In this document: positions 25,585 through 34,397 of the stretch, one piece after another
Layout of the letters: each line of letters begins with the position of its first letter
Position numbering within the stretch: position 1 is the stretch's first letter
Assembly: GCF_902498845.1 (NCBI RefSeq)
Contig: NZ_CABVLM010000001.1
Coordinates: 1 to 64,000, forward strand
DNA from: Pseudoalteromonas rhizosphaerae
GTDB taxonomy: Bacteria > Pseudomonadota > Gammaproteobacteria > Enterobacterales > Alteromonadaceae
Length of the DNA stretch: 64,000 nucleotides
Direction of reading: 5' to 3'
Position numbers and translations under genes: made by a program
Notes under the pieces: generated by a model
Told to the model about the DNA's origin: nothing
Seen by the model: the letters and a program-made list of their open reading frames with translations, nothing else
Database searches by the model: none

Positions 25585-28500
25585 ATGTCACGATTTTTTA
25601 TCGATCGGCCTATTTTTGCATGGGTATTGGCCATTGTTGTTATGTTGGCGGGAATACTTGCAATTAAAGGTTTACCTATTGCTCAGTATCCGTCTATTGC
25701 GCCTCCGGCAATTAGTGTTCAAGCTAATTATCCCGGTGCTTCTGCACGTACGTTAGAAGATACTGTTACGCAGGTTATTGAACAAAAGATGAAAGGATTA
25801 GATGGCTTGTTGTATATGTCATCAACCTCGGAATCAAATGGCTCGGCAACTTTAACACTAACGTTTGATGCTGATACCGACCCAGATATTGCACAAGTTC
25901 AAGTGCAAAATAAACTTGCCTTGGCAACACCGTTATTGCCACAAGAAGTGCAACGCCAAGGTGTATCTGTTGCTAAATCTGCCCGTAACTTTTTAATGGT
26001 TGTTGGTTTTGTTTCTGAAGATGGCAGCATGAATAATATCGACATTGGTGATTATGTTGCATCCAATGTGCAAGATATCGTGTCGCGCGTTGATGGTGTA
26101 GGTGAAGTGCAGTTATTTGGCTCACAGTATGCGATGCGTATCTGGTTAGACCCTAGTATGCTGCAAAAATATAAACTGACTCCTGCAGATATTAGTGCGT
26201 CTATTAGTGCTCAAAATGCGCAAGTATCGGCAGGTCAACTTGGTGCTTTACCTGCGATTTCAGGGCAGCAGCTTAATGCCACTGTGACTGCGCAAAGTCG
26301 CTTACAAACACCAGAACAATTTCGCAATATTTTTGTCAAAAACAATGAAGACGGCTCTGTAGTTCGCTTAGGCGATGTCGCAAAAGTCGAACTTGGCGGT
26401 GAAAGCTACGGTGTTGTGGCGCGTTTTAATGGTAAACCGGCGTCAGGTTTAGGTATTAAACTTGCCAGTGGCGCAAATGCTCTTGATACTGCAGCAGGCG
26501 TAAAAGCAGCATTAGCTGAACTAGAACCGTTTTTTCCTGAAGGGTTAGCCAGTGTTGTACCTTACGACACCACTCCGTTTGTATCACTATCAATTGAAAA
26601 AGTAGTGAGTACATTAATCGAAGCGGTTATATTGGTATTCTTAGTTATGTATTTGTTTTTACAAAACTTTAGAGCAACACTAATTCCTACCATTGCAGTG
26701 CCTGTGGTTTTACTCGGTACCTTTGCTGTACTGCAAGTACTGGGTTATTCAATTAATACTTTAACCATGTTTGCTATGGTATTAGCTATCGGCTTATTAG
26801 TTGATGATGCCATCGTGGTGGTTGAAAACGTTGAGCGGGTGATGACGGAAGAAAAGCTGTCACCGCTTGAAGCTACGCGAAAATCGATGGATGAAATCAA
26901 AGGTGCACTAGTTGGTATTGCTATGGTGTTATCGGCCGTATTTATCCCAATGGCGTTCTTTGCAGGCTCGACAGGGGTTATTTATCGTCAGTTCTCAGTA
27001 ACCTTAGTAACTGCTATGAGTTTATCTGTTTTAGTGGCACTTATTTTAACACCAGCACTGTGTGCAACCATGTTAAAACCGAGCCACGTACATAATAACT
27101 CATCATTTATTGGTCGCTTTTTTATGGGCTTTAACCGCGGCTTTGAAAAGACCAACACCGGCGCACAAAACTTTGTAAGTCGTATGATCAAGCAAAGTAA
27201 GCGCTATTTATTGTGTTACGGCTTAATTGTTGGCGGCATGATCTATATTTTCTCACAACTCCCTTCAGCATTTTTACCTGATGAAGACCAAGGTATTTTG
27301 TTCAATCAAGTAAGTTTACCAGCAGGAGCAACCACTGAGCAGACATTAAAAGTCGTTGAGAAAATGGAAAAACATTTCCTAGAAGATCAGTCTGAAGCTG
27401 TTCGTTCTGTGTTTAGTGTAACTGGCTTTAGCTTCGCAGGCTCTGGACAAAATGCAGCGCTTGGCTTTGTTGGTTTAAAACACTGGGATGAGCGTCAACG
27501 CGATGATTTATCGGTTGGTGCAGTTGCAGGCAAAGCGATGGGTTATTTTTCTACGATTAAAGAAGCCTTTGTTTTTGCTTTCCCACCACCTGCGGTTGTT
27601 GAGCTTGGCACTGCCAATGGCTTTACCTTGTTTTTACAAGATAGGGTTGGGCTTGGTCACGACAAATTACTCGAAGCGCGAAATATGTTACTAGGGATGG
27701 CTTCACAAAGTCCTGTGTTAGCAGGCGTTCGCCCTAATGGTCAAGAAGATAAGCCAGAACTGGAGCTAGATATTGATTTAGCAAAAGCGCAAGCACTTGG
27801 GCTGACCCAAGCAGATATCAATAGTACTTTGTCTACCGCGTGGGGTAGTAGCTATGTGAATGACTTTATCGACCGTGGTCGAGTAAAAAAAGTGTTTTTA
27901 CAAGGTACGCCAGAGTCTCGTATGGTGCCGGAAGATTTAGATAAATGGTATGTACGTAATAGTAATGGCGATATGGTGCCATTTAGCGCGTTTGCTCAGT
28001 CGTACTGGACCTATGGTTCGCCGCGTCTTGAGCGTTTTAACGGTTTTTCAGCGATGGAAATTCAAGGTGCAGCAGCGCCAGGTTACAGTACTGGTCAAGC
28101 TATGGATGAAATGGAGAAGTTGGTTAGCCAGCTACCAACTGGGTTTGCCTTTGAATGGACTGGTATTTCGTATGAAGAGCGTTTAAGTGGCGGACAAGCG
28201 CCATTATTATATGCGTTGTCGTTATTGGTGGTGTTTTTATGTCTAGCTGCATTGTATGAAAGTTGGTCTGTGCCGGCAGCGGTAATGATGATTGTTCCTT
28301 TAGGCGTATTTGGCGCTGCAATGGCTGCCTTTATAGGTAATTTATCGAATGATATTTACTTACAAGTAGGCTTATTGACTACCATAGGGCTGGCATCTAA
28401 AAATGCTATTTTGATTGTTGAATTCGCGATCCATAAAATGGATGAGGGCATGGGACTCGTGGATGCTGCAATTAACTCTGTTAAGCTACGACTACGACCA

Positions 28501-28716
28501 ATTTTAATGACTTCTATGGCATTTATTTGTGGCGTTCTACCTTTAGCTATTGCATCAAGTGCTGGTTCTGGTGCACAAAATGCTCTAGGTATCTCAGTCA
28601 TAGGTGGCACGCTCGCATCGTCAATATTGGCTGTGATATTTGTACCGTTATTCTTTGTATTAGTGCGCAGAGTTTTTCCAGGTAAACACAAAGCTGTGAC
28701 ACAGGAGCAACCATAA
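25585..28716 (+). CDS. RND multidrug efflux pump inner-membrane subunit (AcrB/MexB-type, HAE1)
   Basis: This 1043-residue protein starts [17 protein letters not shown], typical of HAE1 pumps, and has 12 membrane segments and two large periplasmic loops. The proton-relay pair DD is in [18 protein letters not shown], near residue 405. Repeat-related motifs FFIDRP and [14 protein letters not shown] are intact. It exports hydrophobic or amphipathic compounds using the proton gradient. It lies 12 bases after the adaptor gene with GGAGC as ribosome site, and its TAA overlaps the next ATG by one base. It is full length with no lesion. Confidence 0.95.
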   Translation: MSRFFIDRPIFAWVLAIVVMLAGILAIKGLPIAQYPSIAPPAISVQANYPGASARTLEDTVTQVIEQKMKGLDGLLYMSSTSESNGSATLTLTFDADTDPDIAQVQVQNKLALATPLLPQEVQRQGVSVAKSARNFLMVVGFVSEDGSMNNIDIGDYVASNVQDIVSRVDGVGEVQLFGSQYAMRIWLDPSMLQKYKLTPADISASISAQNAQVSAGQLGALPAISGQQLNATVTAQSRLQTPEQFRNIFVKNNEDGSVVRLGDVAKVELGGESYGVVARFNGKPASGLGIKLASGANALDTAAGVKAALAELEPFFPEGLASVVPYDTTPFVSLSIEKVVSTLIEAVILVFLVMYLFLQNFRATLIPTIAVPVVLLGTFAVLQVLGYSINTLTMFAMVLAIGLLVDDAIVVVENVERVMTEEKLSPLEATRKSMDEIKGALVGIAMVLSAVFIPMAFFAGSTGVIYRQFSVTLVTAMSLSVLVALILTPALCATMLKPSHVHNNSSFIGRFFMGFNRGFEKTNTGAQNFVSRMIKQSKRYLLCYGLIVGGMIYIFSQLPSAFLPDEDQGILFNQVSLPAGATTEQTLKVVEKMEKHFLEDQSEAVRSVFSVTGFSFAGSGQNAALGFVGLKHWDERQRDDLSVGAVAGKAMGYFSTIKEAFVFAFPPPAVVELGTANGFTLFLQDRVGLGHDKLLEARNMLLGMASQSPVLAGVRPNGQEDKPELELDIDLAKAQALGLTQADINSTLSTAWGSSYVNDFIDRGRVKKVFLQGTPESRMVPEDLDKWYVRNSNGDMVPFSAFAQSYWTYGSPRLERFNGFSAMEIQGAAAPGYSTGQAMDEMEKLVSQLPTGFAFEWTGISYEERLSGGQAPLLYALSLLVVFLCLAALYESWSVPAAVMMIVPLGVFGAAMAAFIGNLSNDIYLQVGLLTTIGLASKNAILIVEFAIHKMDEGMGLVDAAINSVKLRLRPILMTSMAFICGVLPLAIASSAGSGAQNALGISVIGGTLASSILAVIFVPLFFVLVRRVFPGKHKAVTQEQP

Positions 28717-30125
28717 TGACATTCAAAACGTTAAGCCTAGCGAGTCTAAGCGTATTCGTGCTCAGTGCTTGTCAAATGGCTCCACCGCTTGAGGATATCG
28801 TGTTGCCGGTGCCTGATAGCTACGCAATACAGAGCGAACAAGGTAATACGGCTGATTTAAGATGGCAGCAGTTTTTTGCGAATGAAAAGTTGCAACACTT
28901 GATTGAACAAACATTAGCTCATAATAAAGACCTTAAACTTGCCGCACTTAATGTGCAGCAAGTTCGTGCGCTTTATCAAATCGAAGACTCTGCCTTATAT
29001 CCGTCAATCGATTTTGCTGCGTCGGGCACGCGTCAGCGCTTACCGGGAGACTTAACGTCAACCGGTAATGCACAAATTAGCGATAGCTATCAAGCTACCG
29101 TGGGGATGACCGCGTATGAGCTCGATATATGGGGCAAAATTCGTAATCAATCTGATCAAGCACTGCAAACTTTGTACGCGTCAGAGCAAACTCAAACGAG
29201 TGTAAAAATTAGCTTAATTTCTGAGTTGGTAAGTGCGTGGCTAAATTACGCTGCTGATAAAGAGCAGTTAGCGCTTGCTACGCAAACCCTAAAAAGTCAG
29301 CAGGCATCACTGGCGTTAACCGAAAAAACCTATGCACTTGGCGCGGCATCAAAGTTAACGTTGGCACAAATTGAGAGCACTGTAGCCACCGCTAAAGTTG
29401 ATATTGCTAACTATCAGCGCTTGTTAAAGCGTGATAAAAATGCCCTTGATTTATTAGTCGGTCAGCCGGTTTCAGCGCAGTTGTTACCTGTTGAGAGTTT
29501 AGATGAAGTACTAAATTTCCCGACCGTGCCTGTAGGCTTACCATCCGAGTTACTTGAGCAACGTCCTGATATTAAAGCTGCAGAGTTTCAGTTATTAGCT
29601 GCTAACGCTAATATCGGTGTTGCGAAGGCGGCATTTTTTCCGAGCATTAGCTTAACGGCTAATGCGGGGAGTGCGTCGAGTGATCTAGATAATTTGTTTT
29701 CAAGTGGCACTGGCACTTGGAGCTTTATGCCATCGATCACGATACCGATATTTAATATGGGTCGTAATCAAGCAAACTTAGATGTTGCGCAAACTCAACA
29801 ACAGATTGCGCTAACTACCTATGAACAAACGATTCAACAGGCATTTAAAGAAGTCTCTGATGCGCTTGCCGATAGGGAAGGCTATATGCAGCAGCTAAGT
29901 GCGCTTGAAGATCTGTATAACAGTAATCAAGTGTCGTTTACACTCTCTGAAGCTCGCTTTGAAAAAGGCGCCGATAGCTATTTACAAGTGCTGGATGCAC
30001 AACGTAATTGGTACAGTGCAGGGCAACAACTCATTAGCGGTAAAAAAGCCTATATTACGAGCCAAATTAGTTTGTATAAAGCGGTTGGAGGCGGTTGGCA
30101 ACGATCGGCTCAACACAGTGAATAG
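28716..30125 (+). CDS. Outer-membrane efflux lipoprotein (OprM/NodT-type)
   Basis: This 469-residue protein has a lipoprotein signal with lipobox LSAC (C19). Two outer-membrane efflux (TolC-like) repeats follow, with long coiled segments such as LIEQTLAHNKDLKLAALNVQQVRA and the second-repeat SLTANAGSASSDL region. PSELLEQRPDIKAAEFQLLAANANIGVAKAAFFPSI-type sequence marks the NodT subfamily near residue 270. It forms the trimeric exit duct for the pump. Its ATG overlaps the pump stop (TAATG), so the two are translationally coupled. A TetR gene follows after 137 bases. Confidence 0.93.
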   Translation: MTFKTLSLASLSVFVLSACQMAPPLEDIVLPVPDSYAIQSEQGNTADLRWQQFFANEKLQHLIEQTLAHNKDLKLAALNVQQVRALYQIEDSALYPSIDFAASGTRQRLPGDLTSTGNAQISDSYQATVGMTAYELDIWGKIRNQSDQALQTLYASEQTQTSVKISLISELVSAWLNYAADKEQLALATQTLKSQQASLALTEKTYALGAASKLTLAQIESTVATAKVDIANYQRLLKRDKNALDLLVGQPVSAQLLPVESLDEVLNFPTVPVGLPSELLEQRPDIKAAEFQLLAANANIGVAKAAFFPSISLTANAGSASSDLDNLFSSGTGTWSFMPSITIPIFNMGRNQANLDVAQTQQQIALTTYEQTIQQAFKEVSDALADREGYMQQLSALEDLYNSNQVSFTLSEARFEKGADSYLQVLDAQRNWYSAGQQLISGKKAYITSQISLYKAVGGGWQRSAQHSE

Positions 30126-30150
30126 CCGCTAGGCTGCACCACTATATAGT

Positions 30151-30223
30151 TTATCACTAGTTTATTAAGTTCTTTGTGGCAACTGACAAAGTTGATCTAA
30201 AAGGGCATATAAGCTAGTGATAA
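30151..30223. repeat. Spaced inverted repeat in the tetR leader region
   Basis: TTATCACTAG (30151-30160) and CTAGTGATAA (30214-30223) are perfect 10-bp inverted copies, 53 bases apart. Between them is a second small hairpin, CTTTGT/ACAAAG (30172-30177 / 30186-30191). This could be an operator pair for looping or a folded leader ahead of tetR. There is no poly-T tail. Confidence 0.5.
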
Positions 30224-30262
30224 TTATTAGGTTAAAGAAAAGCAGCGCTTTTCGGAGTTACT

Positions 30263-30877
30263 ATGAAAGAAAAATCTAAAAGACAAACCGACCCTGCACT
30301 TGTGCAAGCACGCCGTGAGCAAGTGCTTAGTGCTGCGGCCGATTGTTTTAGACGAAAAGGCTATCATGGCGCAGGAATGGCCGAGATCTCAAAGACCGCA
30401 GGGATGAGCGCAGGACATATTTACAATTACTTTGCCAGTAAAGAAGCGATCATTGAATCGATTATAGAACAGGATATGGAAAAGCTGTTCTCTATTTTTC
30501 AGGAGTATGAAGATCAACCTGGTGACTTAGTAACGATTCTACTCGATGGTCTAGACTATGCAGTGGAACATCATACTGATGTAAACCAAGGAGCACTCGA
30601 TTTAGAGATGTTCGCTGAAGCTGCGCGCAACGATAAAGTGGCAGAGCAGTTGCGAAAGTCTGATTGTTACGCCAGAGAGAAAATGCGAAATCTTTTATTG
30701 AGTGAACGCAGTTTGATAAAAGATCTTAGTGCAACTGAACTTGAAAGCCGTATCGAAGTGATGTTTGCAATGATAAATGGGATCACCATACGCAAAACCC
30801 TTAATCCACATGTTGATAAAGCCATGCTATTATTAGCGCTTCGCCCGGCAATGCGGGTGTTGCTTATACCGTTCTAA
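30263..30877 (+). CDS. TetR-family transcriptional regulator
   Basis: This 204-residue protein has the TetR_N helix-turn-helix at residues about 17-63 (VLSAAADCFRRKGYHGAGM, then AGMSAGHIYNYFASKEAIIE). The C-terminal ligand domain has the NGITIRKTLNP ending seen in efflux repressors. It lies behind the RND operon on the same strand, so it most likely represses that operon through the palindrome at 24372-24403, with derepression by a pump substrate. This pairing is inferred from position and operator type. A GGAG site precedes the ATG, and a terminator follows. Confidence 0.9.
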   Translation: MKEKSKRQTDPALVQARREQVLSAAADCFRRKGYHGAGMAEISKTAGMSAGHIYNYFASKEAIIESIIEQDMEKLFSIFQEYEDQPGDLVTILLDGLDYAVEHHTDVNQGALDLEMFAEAARNDKVAEQLRKSDCYAREKMRNLLLSERSLIKDLSATELESRIEVMFAMINGITIRKTLNPHVDKAMLLLALRPAMRVLLIPF

Positions 30878-30897
30878 TTAGAGCCGAGGCCTTAACC

Positions 30898-30937
30898 GCA
30901 AAGAGGTGTCGTTTAATCCTCTTTGCTGCGTTATTTT
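30898..30937 (+). terminator. Terminator after tetR
   Basis: Arms GCAAAGAGG (30898-30906) and CCTCTTTGC (30918-30926), with an 11-base loop, are followed by T-rich TTATTTT. Confidence 0.6.
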
Positions 30938-30968
30938 GGGGCTTAAAGCGCAAACCTTAAATTATAAG

Positions 30969-31556
30969 TTAAGTATATTTTAGTTTGTTCAGTAAATGAT
31001 TCTTCACGGCTGGCCACTCTGATGCAATAATTGAATAAACAACAGTATCGCGAATCGATCCATCTCTTGTTATTTGATGGCTGCGTAAAATACCATCTTG
31101 TTTAGCGCCTAGCCTTGCAATTGCCTTTCGCGACTGTTGATTAAAAAAGTGTGTTCTAAACTCAACTGCAATGGCATTGTGAGTATCAAATAAATACTTC
31201 AACATCAAAAGTTTACATTCAGTATTTACAGGACTTCTTCGTACAGCCTTGGCATACCATGTGTAGCCTAGTAATGCGCGCTGATGCTGTGCGTCTACGT
31301 TATAGAATCGAGTTGTGCCAACTATTTTATGGCTACTATTACACCTTACGGCGAAGGCGCTATTGCCGTTTTTGGCTTCAATAATTGCCCGCTCAACATA
31401 ACTGTGCATTTGTTCTGGCGAAGGAACATTGGCATACCATAACTTCCAAGACTCTCCATCAAGCACCGCATGTTTTAATTCATCTATATGATGTAAGCTT
31501 AACACCTCAAGCGTTATAAAGTGCCCAACCAATGGCATTGGTTTTAACCACTGCAT
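30969..31556 (-). CDS. GNAT-family N-acetyltransferase (RimJ/RimL-like)
   Basis: This 195-residue protein fits the RimJ/RimL-like acetyltransferase group. It has an N-terminal substrate half (ITLEVLSLHHIDEL), an IVGTTRFYNVD strand near residue 92, the acetyl-CoA-binding turn region RRSPVNTECKLLMLKYLFD near 125, and FFNQQSRKAIARLGAKQDG, the Asn/Ser helix typical of the fold, near 152. It would transfer acetyl from acetyl-CoA to an amine or a protein N-terminus; the target is unknown. It is convergent with tetR and stands alone. Confidence 0.85.
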   Translation of the reverse strand: MQWLKPMPLVGHFITLEVLSLHHIDELKHAVLDGESWKLWYANVPSPEQMHSYVERAIIEAKNGNSAFAVRCNSSHKIVGTTRFYNVDAQHQRALLGYTWYAKAVRRSPVNTECKLLMLKYLFDTHNAIAVEFRTHFFNQQSRKAIARLGAKQDGILRSHQITRDGSIRDTVVYSIIASEWPAVKNHLLNKLKYT

Positions 31557-31696
31557 ATATTTCCCTTACTCCTAAAACCATTGTTTAATATCTCAACGTT
31601 TTGTACATAGAGATGATCCTATAAGGATTCAATGATAGCAACTTACACAGTGAATTTTACAATTAATTTGTTGATTTCAGCTATAAATCAATACCC

Positions 31697-32815
31697 TCAA
31701 ATCCGTTCTATTGACCACTGCACTGCGATGATCGCGATGGCGAGTGAGCCTGCAGGCATCACCCATTTTTGATACCAGTGATAGTTTCTTGCCCAAATAA
31801 GGACTGGTAATGTAACTGCTAATATAGCCAGTTGGCCTATCTCTACACCTAAATTAAATGCTAGCACGCTGAGTAATTGATAGTCACTGGATAGCCCTAA
31901 TTCACCTAATACACTCGCAAAGCCCATGCCATGTAATAAACCAAAGGCGAATGTGACCCAGCCTAAACGCACAACTAATGGCCAAATATTGTTAAGAGCT
32001 GCAAACAACACAGATATAGCGATCCCCAGTTCTACCCAGCGACTGTTAGGTGTAACTAATTGCATTGCAGTGGCGGTCAGAGTGATTGAATGCGCCAAAG
32101 TAAATGCGGTAACTATCCATGCGGTGTGTTTGAAGATCGTGACTTTTGATTCTACACCTTGCCATTTTGCTGATTTTTTTACTAATACACAGGTAAGCAA
32201 CAATGCAATTAAAAATAAGATATGGTCAAGTCCGAGCCAAATATGCAGCACTCCTTGGTAAACATATTGATTAAAAGTGGTGAGGTAACTGCTTTTAGTA
32301 AAATCAAAAGTTTGAAGGGTATTATTTTTACTCATCACACGAGTTTGATCATTGATAGTGACAATTGCTTTATGATTGGCATCAGTATCGAAAAATGCCT
32401 GATAATGAAATGCTATGGCGCTGTGGTTGGTGCCCAGAGCTGGGCAGGATAATTGCAATTGAACAACTACATAGGGTTGATTAAAATGACTATCAAGCTG
32501 CAACGGAGCGTCGCTGGTAAGCGTACATGCTTGCTTGTCCGCTGATGTTACTGTCAGTGAGGTCAGGACAAAATCACTTATGGCGCTATGTTTTGCACTG
32601 ATCTCATGCCATGCGATAGCCCCATCTTGATTTAAATCAAACGCCACCTGTTGCTCTAAATCGGCAACGTTGATTTGCCAACTACCCGTAAAATGGCTGT
32701 CATCAATTGCGTTTAAATTAATATAGCTGGTACTTAATTGGTGTGCTTGAGCTGTTCCTTGCAACATGAAAAATAAACACAAGTTACAAAAAAACGCAGT
32801 TACAAATGCGTTCAT
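31697..32815 (-). CDS. HupE/UreJ-family membrane protein
   Basis: This 372-residue protein has a signal peptide ending AQAHQ, a periplasmic domain of about 170 residues, then about six membrane segments with the HupE/UreJ-2 motifs HIWLGLDHILFLIAL (near 192) and GLLHGMGFASVLGELGL (near 293). Related HupE/UreJ proteins are connected with nickel or other metal transport, but this long-periplasmic-domain subgroup is uncharacterised. The His and Asp residues in its membrane motifs could bind metal. Its ATG overlaps the TPR gene stop by four bases (ATGA). It is last in the proposed ECF-controlled operon. Confidence 0.82.
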   Translation of the reverse strand: MNAFVTAFFCNLCLFFMLQGTAQAHQLSTSYINLNAIDDSHFTGSWQINVADLEQQVAFDLNQDGAIAWHEISAKHSAISDFVLTSLTVTSADKQACTLTSDAPLQLDSHFNQPYVVVQLQLSCPALGTNHSAIAFHYQAFFDTDANHKAIVTINDQTRVMSKNNTLQTFDFTKSSYLTTFNQYVYQGVLHIWLGLDHILFLIALLLTCVLVKKSAKWQGVESKVTIFKHTAWIVTAFTLAHSITLTATAMQLVTPNSRWVELGIAISVLFAALNNIWPLVVRLGWVTFAFGLLHGMGFASVLGELGLSSDYQLLSVLAFNLGVEIGQLAILAVTLPVLIWARNYHWYQKWVMPAGSLAIAIIAVQWSIERI

Positions 32816-33819
32816 AAAGAGGCTCCTTGCGCACGTGTAAGTAATTGCTGATCGGCATCAAGCTTGGCTTGTTGCCAATTTATTTTTGCCCAGTATAGGG
32901 CTTTTTCTGGCTGTTTATTGATGTCTAAATAATAGTGAGCTAAATCACTGGCATGGAAACTGTCTTGGCGTAATTCACGCAGCGCCACTCTTTGTGCCAT
33001 TAAATTTTGCCATTGTTTCAGCGAGGTATCGTTGTAGTGTTGCTCTGCAATTGCTAAGCGCAGCAACAAGGCATCTTCTAAATTTTGTTGATCATTTACC
33101 AGTGCAGGCAAAGTGTTTAGCACTTTTTGATAATTCCCTTGCGCTAAATAAATATCTGCCCATAACACTACAAGGCTGACGGGGGCTGTTTTTAATGGCA
33201 ATGACTGGATATGAGCGAGCGCTTCATCGGGTTTATTGAGTCTCAGTGCCATTTCAGCCAATACATGGCGGGTATCATCGCTTTGTTTATTACTTGTAAT
33301 ACTGTTCGCTAAACTTTGATAACTTTGTGCTAATTGACCGTCTTGGCTTAGTACATCAAATGTACAGGTATTAATTACATCCATTGCTGTTAGACCCAAG
33401 AGTTTTAAGCATTGTTGTTTAGCGGCTTTAAAGTCACCTTGAACCATTAGCATATTGGCGCGTAATAGATGGGTGTTAACATGGTTAGGATCGCGTTTTA
33501 GTACTGCATCGGTGATTGCTAAGGCTGCTGAAAATTGATGTTCACGTTGTAAAACGCGTGCATACATGTAGCCAATTTGTGGTGTGGGAGATTGCGCATA
33601 GCGCTGCTGTAACTGGTTTTTTAATAAGCCTTGGCGAAGCTCAGTTTGACCTACTTGTTGGCTATTTATCAGTAACGTCATTAATTCGTCTTGATTAAGG
33701 TGTGCGGTATTTATTGCGCGGGCTTTTGCGATGATCTCGTCATCTGCTGGCGTATAAGGTTCAGCCCCTGCATTAACTGAGATCAATAAACAAAGGTAAG
33801 TAAAAGCACGGGTGATCAT
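32812..33819 (-). CDS. Secreted TPR-repeat protein
   Basis: The start is placed at MITRAFTYLCLLIS (335 residues), which has AAGGAGA at good spacing and a signal peptide ending NAGA; the longer frame to 33855 has neither. The mature protein is alpha-helical with tetratricopeptide-like repeats, for example AALAITDAVLKRDPNHVNTHLLRANMLM near residue 105 and KPDEALAHIQSLP. TPR domains hold partner proteins, so it probably organises a periplasmic assembly. It is coupled to the HupE/UreJ gene by a four-base overlap and follows the Ig-like lipoprotein gene by 51 bases. No enzyme motif is visible. Confidence 0.8.
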   Translation of the reverse strand: MITRAFTYLCLLISVNAGAEPYTPADDEIIAKARAINTAHLNQDELMTLLINSQQVGQTELRQGLLKNQLQQRYAQSPTPQIGYMYARVLQREHQFSAALAITDAVLKRDPNHVNTHLLRANMLMVQGDFKAAKQQCLKLLGLTAMDVINTCTFDVLSQDGQLAQSYQSLANSITSNKQSDDTRHVLAEMALRLNKPDEALAHIQSLPLKTAPVSLVVLWADIYLAQGNYQKVLNTLPALVNDQQNLEDALLLRLAIAEQHYNDTSLKQWQNLMAQRVALRELRQDSFHASDLAHYYLDINKQPEKALYWAKINWQQAKLDADQQLLTRAQGASL

Positions 33820-33870
33820 AGCATTCTCCTTAAAAAGGCCATCCATGGCCTGCAAGTATTATTGTGTGAT

Positions 33871-34386
33871 TTAGTTGTTACCTAACAAATCGTCAAATGT
33901 GGCATTTTCATCCGCATTTGTGAATGTACGGCCGTTCACACTCAGTGGCTTATCGGTAGCCGCTTGGTTAAATGCTGCACGGCCTAGTAGTGCAAAATCG
34001 ACTTCAAGTGCTTCAATAGTGATATCAACCATCGCAGTAACTTGGCTGTTTACCCCATCACTGACTGCAAAGGTAAAGCTATCAGAGCCAGTAGTTTCAA
34101 GGTTCGGCGTATAGGTGTAACTACCATCACTATTAACCACTACCATGCCTAGCATTGGCTCAGTAACCAGACTGAAGGTAAGAGTATCTCCTTCAGGATC
34201 AGAACCTTGTAGCATGTCTTCAATTACAACTTCGGTTTGTGTGGTTACCATATCAGCTGTTGCTGTAGGTGCTTTATTTACCATCGGTGGTATCTCGACG
34301 GTGTTATGGTCGTCATCATTGCTACAGCCGCTGAGTGTAAGCGCAGCAAGCAATAACCCAAGATGTGATAATTTAAAATGTTGCAT
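33871..34386 (-). CDS. Lipoprotein with cadherin/Ig-like domain
   Basis: This 171-residue protein has a lipoprotein signal (LTLSGC, C21) followed by an Asp-rich linker. It has one bacterial Ig-like/cadherin-type domain of the NKAPTATAD ... GSDPEGDTLTFSL ... GSYTYTPN ... DSFTFAVSDG form (residues about 38-127), often found in adhesion or surface proteins and sometimes calcium-binding. The C-terminal 40 residues (LLGRAAFNQAATDKPLSVNG) are unassigned. TAAGGAG precedes the ATG. It lies 11 bases after the DUF4331 gene, so the two are cotranscribed. Confidence 0.78.
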   Translation of the reverse strand: MQHFKLSHLGLLLAALTLSGCSNDDDHNTVEIPPMVNKAPTATADMVTTQTEVVIEDMLQGSDPEGDTLTFSLVTEPMLGMVVVNSDGSYTYTPNLETTGSDSFTFAVSDGVNSQVTAMVDITIEALEVDFALLGRAAFNQAATDKPLSVNGRTFTNADENATFDDLLGNN

Positions 34387-34397
34387 GAGTGTTCTCC

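Noticed and set aside
31697-32815. Hydrogenase or urease accessory role for the HupE/UreJ protein
   Set aside because: No hydrogenase, urease or nickel genes are nearby; the gene context is an ECF-controlled envelope operon.
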